This document shows, in pieces, positions 59,090 to 64,000 of a stretch of 64,000 nucleotides of DNA. The stretch is from Streptomyces sp. NBC_00178. GTDB taxonomy: Bacteria > Actinomycetota > Actinomycetes > Streptomycetales > Streptomycetaceae. The notes beneath the pieces are model-generated. The model was not told the origin of the DNA and did no database searches. It worked only from the letters and a program-made list of their open reading frames with translations. Numbering within the stretch: position 1 is the first letter of the stretch; each line of letters begins with the position of its first letter. Made by a program: the position numbers and the translations under genes. The stretch is from the NCBI RefSeq assembly GCF_036206005.1, contig NZ_CP108143.1:6477501-6541500 (forward strand). The letters run 5' to 3'.

Positions 59090-60574
59090 TCAGGGCGCTG
59101 TCGTCACCGCGTCGGTCCGGGTCAGGCGTACCGGCTCGGTTCCGGTCGCACTGTGCCGTTCCGCCCAGTTCTCCAAGGCCGTACGGCATGCGTGGTCCAG
59201 GTGGTTCAAGCCGGACAGGTCCAGTGAGATCGGCCGGTCGTCGGGGAGGGCCTCCAGGCTGTCGAGTATCTTCGGCAGGCGCAGGAAGGTGGCGTTGCCG
59301 GACAGCCGTGCCCGGATACAGCCGTCGCTGCGGTCGACCACCTCCAACTTGATGTGCGAGGCGTCCCAGGCGGCCTTGGCCACCGAGAGCGCCAGCCCGG
59401 TCAGAACCCCCTCGAACATGTTGACCGCCACGATCGCCACGGCGGTGACGACGAGGATCAGCGCCTCGCCCCGGTGCTCGCGCCACAAGGTCGCGATCGC
59501 GCGGAGCGGGATCAGCTTCCATCCGGCGTGGATGAGGATGCCGGCCAGGGCCGGCAGCGGGATGAGCTCCAGCGCGGAGGGGAACAGGGCCGCGAAGAGG
59601 AGCAGCCAGACGCCGTGCAGCACACGCGAGGCCCTGGTCCGCGCCCCCGCCCGTACGTTGGCCGAACTGCGGACGATCACGGCGGTCATCGGGAGTGCGC
59701 CCAGCAGCCCGCACACCGTGTTTCCGGCACCCTGAGCCATCAGCTCCTGGTCGTACCTGGTGCGGGGTCCGTCGTGCAGCCGGTCCACAGCGGCAGCGCT
59801 GAACAGGCTCTCGGCCGAGGCGATCAGGGTGAACGCGGCAATGGTTCCCAGCAGCCCGAACACGGCGGCCCCGCCGAACTCGCCGAAACCGGGGAGCCGG
59901 ACGGCGTCGAGCACGCCCTGGACGCGCACGGTTGCGACGGGCAGGTCGAACACCAGCGTGGCCACCGTGGCCAGGGCGACCGCGGCGAGGGCGCCCGGAA
60001 CGGCACGCACCCGCTTCGGCGTCCTGGTCCACGCCACCACCAGGACGATGGTCCCGGCACCCATCGTCAGGGAGATGAGCGCGGTCGTGCTGGACAGCGC
60101 CTCCGCGAGCATGCCGGGAAGTCCGGCGATCTTGCCGGTCCCGGTGCGCGGTGCCGCGATGCCCGCCGCGGCGTAGAGCTGGCCGGCGATGAGGACCAGC
60201 CCGATGCCCGCCAGCATGCCCTCCACCACCGAGACCGAGATGGCGCGGAACCAGCGGCCGAGCTGCATCGCGCCCATGGCGAGCTGGAGCAGTCCCGTCG
60301 CGAGCACGATGGCGCCGAGTGCGGCCAGTCCGAACGACTGCACCGCCTCGAAGACGAGCACGGTCAGCCCGGCGGCGGGACCCGAGACCTGCAGACTGCT
60401 GCCGCGCATGACGCCGGTGACGAGCCCGCCCACGATGCCGGTGATCAGCCCCAGCTCGGCGGGGACCCCGGAGGCCACGGCCACTCCCACACACAGCGGC
60501 AGCGCGACGAGGAAGACGACGACGGACGCGGCGAAGTCCTGCCGCAGGTAGGGGAATTTCGTTCCACGGTCCAT
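59090..60574 (-). CDS. SulP family anion transporter with STAS domain
   Basis: 494 aa. About eleven membrane helices in the transport domain (residues about 10-380, with VSGPAAGLTVLVFEAVQ as the SulP signature), then a C-terminal STAS-like domain with the strand SLDLSGLNHLDHACRTALENW. It could carry sulfate, bicarbonate or chloride. The ATG at 60574 is preferred since GAGGG lies six bases upstream; an ATG at 60586 is also in frame. A small secreted protein gene lies upstream on the same strand. Confidence 0.87.
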   Translation of the reverse strand: MDRGTKFPYLRQDFAASVVVFLVALPLCVGVAVASGVPAELGLITGIVGGLVTGVMRGSSLQVSGPAAGLTVLVFEAVQSFGLAALGAIVLATGLLQLAMGAMQLGRWFRAISVSVVEGMLAGIGLVLIAGQLYAAAGIAAPRTGTGKIAGLPGMLAEALSSTTALISLTMGAGTIVLVVAWTRTPKRVRAVPGALAAVALATVATLVFDLPVATVRVQGVLDAVRLPGFGEFGGAAVFGLLGTIAAFTLIASAESLFSAAAVDRLHDGPRTRYDQELMAQGAGNTVCGLLGALPMTAVIVRSSANVRAGARTRASRVLHGVWLLLFAALFPSALELIPLPALAGILIHAGWKLIPLRAIATLWREHRGEALILVVTAVAIVAVNMFEGVLTGLALSVAKAAWDASHIKLEVVDRSDGCIRARLSGNATFLRLPKILDSLEALPDDRPISLDLSGLNHLDHACRTALENWAERHSATGTEPVRLTRTDAVTTAP

Positions 60575-60840
60575 GGCGGCCCTCATCCCGTGCGGCGGGG
60601 CGCCGGGCGGACGCCACCGGGCGGGCGGGCCCAGGTGGCGGTGTCGCTGGAGCGTGGGACCTCTGAGGTGGATCGATCGACGAGACGTTGCATACCAGTG
60701 GTTCCTCCTGGCGCGCCGAAGGACGGCACGTCGGTGTACGTACGAACTGTGGCTCGGGAGGGCCGGGAGACACGGCTCCGCGCCCGCACGTCACGGGGGA
60801 CGCCGGAAGGAGCGGGTTCTTCGAGGGCCTCGGGGTCAGC

Positions 60841-61242
60841 TCAGCAGCGGAACACTTGGAGTACGTGCGAGGAGTGCGCGGTCGAGGATCTGGAGGTGTG
60901 CTGCGCGTTGCCCATCGCCGCGACGGCGGCAGGGGCGAGCAGGCCGGCGGTGTCGTCCGCTACGGCGGACCGTGCCGGTGTGTCGACGGCGGATGCGGTG
61001 GTGGACCGATGGCGGTCCCGGTGGCGCAGAAGGCCGTTCGGCTCACCCCGGCGATCGGGTGCGCCGCACGTGCCGTATTCCCTGTCGCTCTTCTCGCGAG
61101 TCGTTTCCGGGACCCGGTCCACCGTAATTCCCGGAGCGGAGACGTGGGTATGGAGCCCGGATGAACCGGAGAGCGGGAGCTGCGGTGCGAGAAGGAGGCT
61201 CATAAGGAGAGCGAGTACGAACCGGACTCCCGTTGTCCGCAC
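60841..61242 (-). CDS. Small secreted protein of unknown function
   Basis: 133 aa. A signal peptide (VRFVLALLMSLLLAPQLPLSGSSG) is followed by a polar, Arg/Ser-rich mature region with two cysteines, one at the very C-terminus (VLQVFRC). The GTG start has an excellent AGGAGGAG five bases upstream, the best argument that this is a real gene. It lies 266 bp upstream of sulP on the same strand; similar small proteins are found next to SulP genes in streptomycetes as far as I recall, but no function is known. Confidence 0.6.
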   Translation of the reverse strand: MRTTGVRFVLALLMSLLLAPQLPLSGSSGLHTHVSAPGITVDRVPETTREKSDREYGTCGAPDRRGEPNGLLRHRDRHRSTTASAVDTPARSAVADDTAGLLAPAAVAAMGNAQHTSRSSTAHSSHVLQVFRC

Positions 61243-61788
61243 TGTTCTCCTCCTTCCTTACTCCGAAGACTCCATCCTTGCTTCGTGACGCTAACAGGCC
61301 GAAGCCCATTTGGAGTTAACCCCTTGCGAAGAGTCCGGAAGTCGCCGCGCGAACGTGTCGGCATGCGCGCCGGGGTGCCGATGGCCTGCGGAAGTACCAC
61401 CTGCCGCGCCCTCGTCCCGAGGCCACGCGTGAGACCGGCGGTGATGTCCGTGGCCACTGAATCCGGAGGTGTGTGCGGAATGCGAATAATTCGTACACCG
61501 GTTCGGTGGAGTGTGGGAGGCGAGGGGCGTGAAATGGCGGAAACGGAATGCGGCCCGGCGGCCCGGACGGTACGGCACCGAATTATTCGTCGAATATCGG
61601 CCGCAAGTCCGGGTGCTTTGGCTGGAAATGCGTGTCGGTGCGCGTCGGTGACTGCCGTCGGTGCCTCCCGTCGGTGGCATCCGCTTCCGCCGGTGCCGCG
61701 ATGGGGCCGACGCGAACGGACCGGCGCGATGGGACCGTGGAGTCCCGCGCCCCGGCACCGGACGCCGGCCCTGTGGGATGCTGGGCGG
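61243..61788. other. 546-bp intergenic region with two copies of an 11-bp palindrome
   Basis: Divergent region between the secreted protein and AraC genes. CGAATAATTCG (61483-61493) and CGAATTATTCG (61579-61589) are reverse complements of one another, each a dyad with one central base, 96 bp apart. The tract around them is AT-rich for this genome and likely regulatory. No gene seen. Confidence 0.55.
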
Positions 61789-62208
61789 GTGAACCTGGAG
61801 GACCTCGTCCGGCTCCGCCGGGCCCGTGACCGGATGGACCGTGACTACGCGGACCCACTGGACGTGCCCGCCCTCGCGCGCACGGCACTGATGTCGCCCG
61901 GACACTTCTCCCGCAGCTTCCGGGCCGCCTACGGGGAGACGCCGTACAGCTACCTGATGACGCGCAGGATCGAGCGGGCCAAAGCGCTGCTCCGGCGGGG
62001 CGACCTGTCGGTGACGGACGTCTGCTTCGCGGTCGGATGTACGTCGCTGGGATCGTTCAGCTCCCGGTTCACCGAACTCGTCGGCGAGAGCCCCAGCGCC
62101 TACCGGGCGCGCGACCACGTCGACGGCGCCGCCATCCCGGCCTGCGTCGCCAAGATCCACACGCGACCGGTCAGGAATGGAGAAGCAATACCCGACCCCC
62201 GCCCGTAG
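61789..62208 (+). CDS. AraC-family regulator, DNA-binding domain only
   Basis: 139 aa. The two AraC helix-turn-helix motifs (about 20-110) contain ALARTALMSPGHFSRSFRAAYGETPYSYLMTRRIERAKALL and DVCFAVGCTSLGSFSSRFTELVGESPSAYR. There is no ligand-binding domain. The GTG at 61789 lacks a strong ribosome site; MDRDYAD at 61834 is an alternative. It is followed after 10 bp by a VOC gene, a pairing typical of small-molecule response loci. Confidence 0.82.
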   Translation: MNLEDLVRLRRARDRMDRDYADPLDVPALARTALMSPGHFSRSFRAAYGETPYSYLMTRRIERAKALLRRGDLSVTDVCFAVGCTSLGSFSSRFTELVGESPSAYRARDHVDGAAIPACVAKIHTRPVRNGEAIPDPRP

Positions 62209-62218
62209 CGTGACGTGC

Positions 62219-62635
62219 ATGGACATCAAGCTCTCGCAGTGCTTCATCGCCGTCGACGACCACGACAAGGCACTCGCCTTCTACCGGGACGTTCTCGGCC
62301 TGGAGGTGCGCAACGACGTCGGGTTCGAGGGAATGCGCTGGGTGACCGTCGGCCCGCCGTCCCAGCCCGGCGTCGAGATCGTCCTCGAGCCGCCGCTCGC
62401 GGACCCCAACGCGTCGGCCGCCGACAAGGAGGTCATGGCGGAACTCCTGGCCAAGGGCCTGCTCCGCGGTGTCATCTTCAGCACCGACGACGTCGACGCC
62501 ACTTTCGAGCGGATCCGCGCCGCCGGCGCCGACGTGCTCCAGGAACCGATCGACCAGCCGTACGGCGTCCGCGACTGCGCCTTCCGCGACCCCGCGGGCA
62601 ACATGCTGCGCTTCAACCAGCCCCGCGAGCGGTGA
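62219..62635 (+). CDS. VOC family (glyoxalase-like) protein
   Basis: 138 aa single VOC unit pair. MDIKLSQCFIAVDDHDKALAFYRDVLGLEV is the conserved opening with the metal-ligand region in AVDDHDK, and the closing DPAGNMLRFNQP supplies the second half. It may bind or modify an electrophile or antibiotic. The ATG at 62219 is favoured because the family starts there; one at 62177 lies inside the AraC gene. Coupled to the AraC gene and followed by the UvrA-like gene. Confidence 0.85.
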   Translation: MDIKLSQCFIAVDDHDKALAFYRDVLGLEVRNDVGFEGMRWVTVGPPSQPGVEIVLEPPLADPNASAADKEVMAELLAKGLLRGVIFSTDDVDATFERIRAAGADVLQEPIDQPYGVRDCAFRDPAGNMLRFNQPRER

Positions 62636-62839
62636 TCCCTGGCCCCGCGAGGGGGCGGACGCTACGCTGCCGGGCCTGAACGGACCCGGCCTGCGCCCCC
62701 GCGCACTCCGGCCGTCCCGGGAAGGGGACGCGCACAATCGGACCTGCCGTCCCCGGTGCGAGGGCCTCGCGCCGGGGACGGGGCAATACCTGCGGAGGCC
62801 GTTGCCACGGCCCGCGTGACGGATGGAGACAGGAAGAGC

Positions 62840-64000
<1,161 letters not shown>

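Overview
High-GC DNA with dense, often overlapping genes and frequent GTG starts, typical of Streptomyces. Roughly the left 25.5 kb is a clavulanic-acid-type (clavam) biosynthetic gene cluster, recognised gene by gene against the Streptomyces clavuligerus pathway. The rest reads as ordinary Streptomyces chromosome: membrane-lipid phosphatases, regulators, transporters and DNA repair. I cannot name the species from sequence alone.

Region 1 (1-25.5 kb). Early pathway: ceaS2 (N2-carboxyethylarginine synthase), bls2 (beta-lactam synthetase) and the 5' part of pah2 (proclavaminate amidinohydrolase) form a leftward operon that runs off the window. cas2 (clavaminate synthase) is not present inside the window. 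oat2 is transcribed divergently from ceaS2. It is followed by an 18-bp tandem-repeat block, a Tat-exported metallo-beta-lactamase-fold hydrolase and the SARP activator ccaR. Next come a 50-bp perfect palindrome and a second hairpin, then a 1353-aa secreted protein combining lytic-transglycosylase-like, golvesin-like and SGNH-esterase domains. The late genes follow in the familiar order: oppA1, claR, car, cyp, fd, orf12, orf13, orf14, oppA2, orf16, gcaS. Many are translationally coupled (cyp/fd, orf12/orf13, gcaS/orf16/oppA2/orf14). Together they would condense glyceraldehyde-3-phosphate with arginine (CeaS), close the beta-lactam (Bls), remove the guanidino group (Pah), acylate clavaminic acid with glycine (GcaS), invert ring stereochemistry to clavaldehyde (steps still poorly assigned; OppA1/2, Cyp, Fd, ORF12-16), and reduce it to clavulanic acid (Car).

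Region 2 (25.5-36.5 kb). A DUF5709 protein, an operon of a PAP2-diacylglycerol-kinase fusion, a YihY-like membrane protein and a second PAP2 phosphatase, an AlkB-like dioxygenase with a LexA-type SOS box, an ATP-grasp ligase coupled to a CocE/NonD hydrolase, an SHOCT membrane protein, an FBP zinc-finger protein and a Nudix hydrolase.

Region 3 (36.5-54.4 kb). An SPFH protein coupled to an NAD-kinase-like protein, TetR divergent from PAP2 and DMT transporter genes with a striking operator array, PadR, FadH-type 2,4-dienoyl-CoA reductase, DoxX, DUF1206, photolyase coupled to an NAD-binding/DUF2867 protein, TatA, Spo0M, a MarR-MMPL pair with a near-perfect operator, and adenosine deaminase.

Region 4 (54.4-64 kb). 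A zinc-ribbon protein of unknown function, a pterin-dehydratase/VOC fusion, a TetR-SDR-zinc ADH operon, a SulP transporter, a small secreted protein, an AraC-VOC pair, and a UvrA-like ABC protein cut by the right edge. No tRNA, rRNA, CRISPR array, insertion sequence or integrase was recognised.
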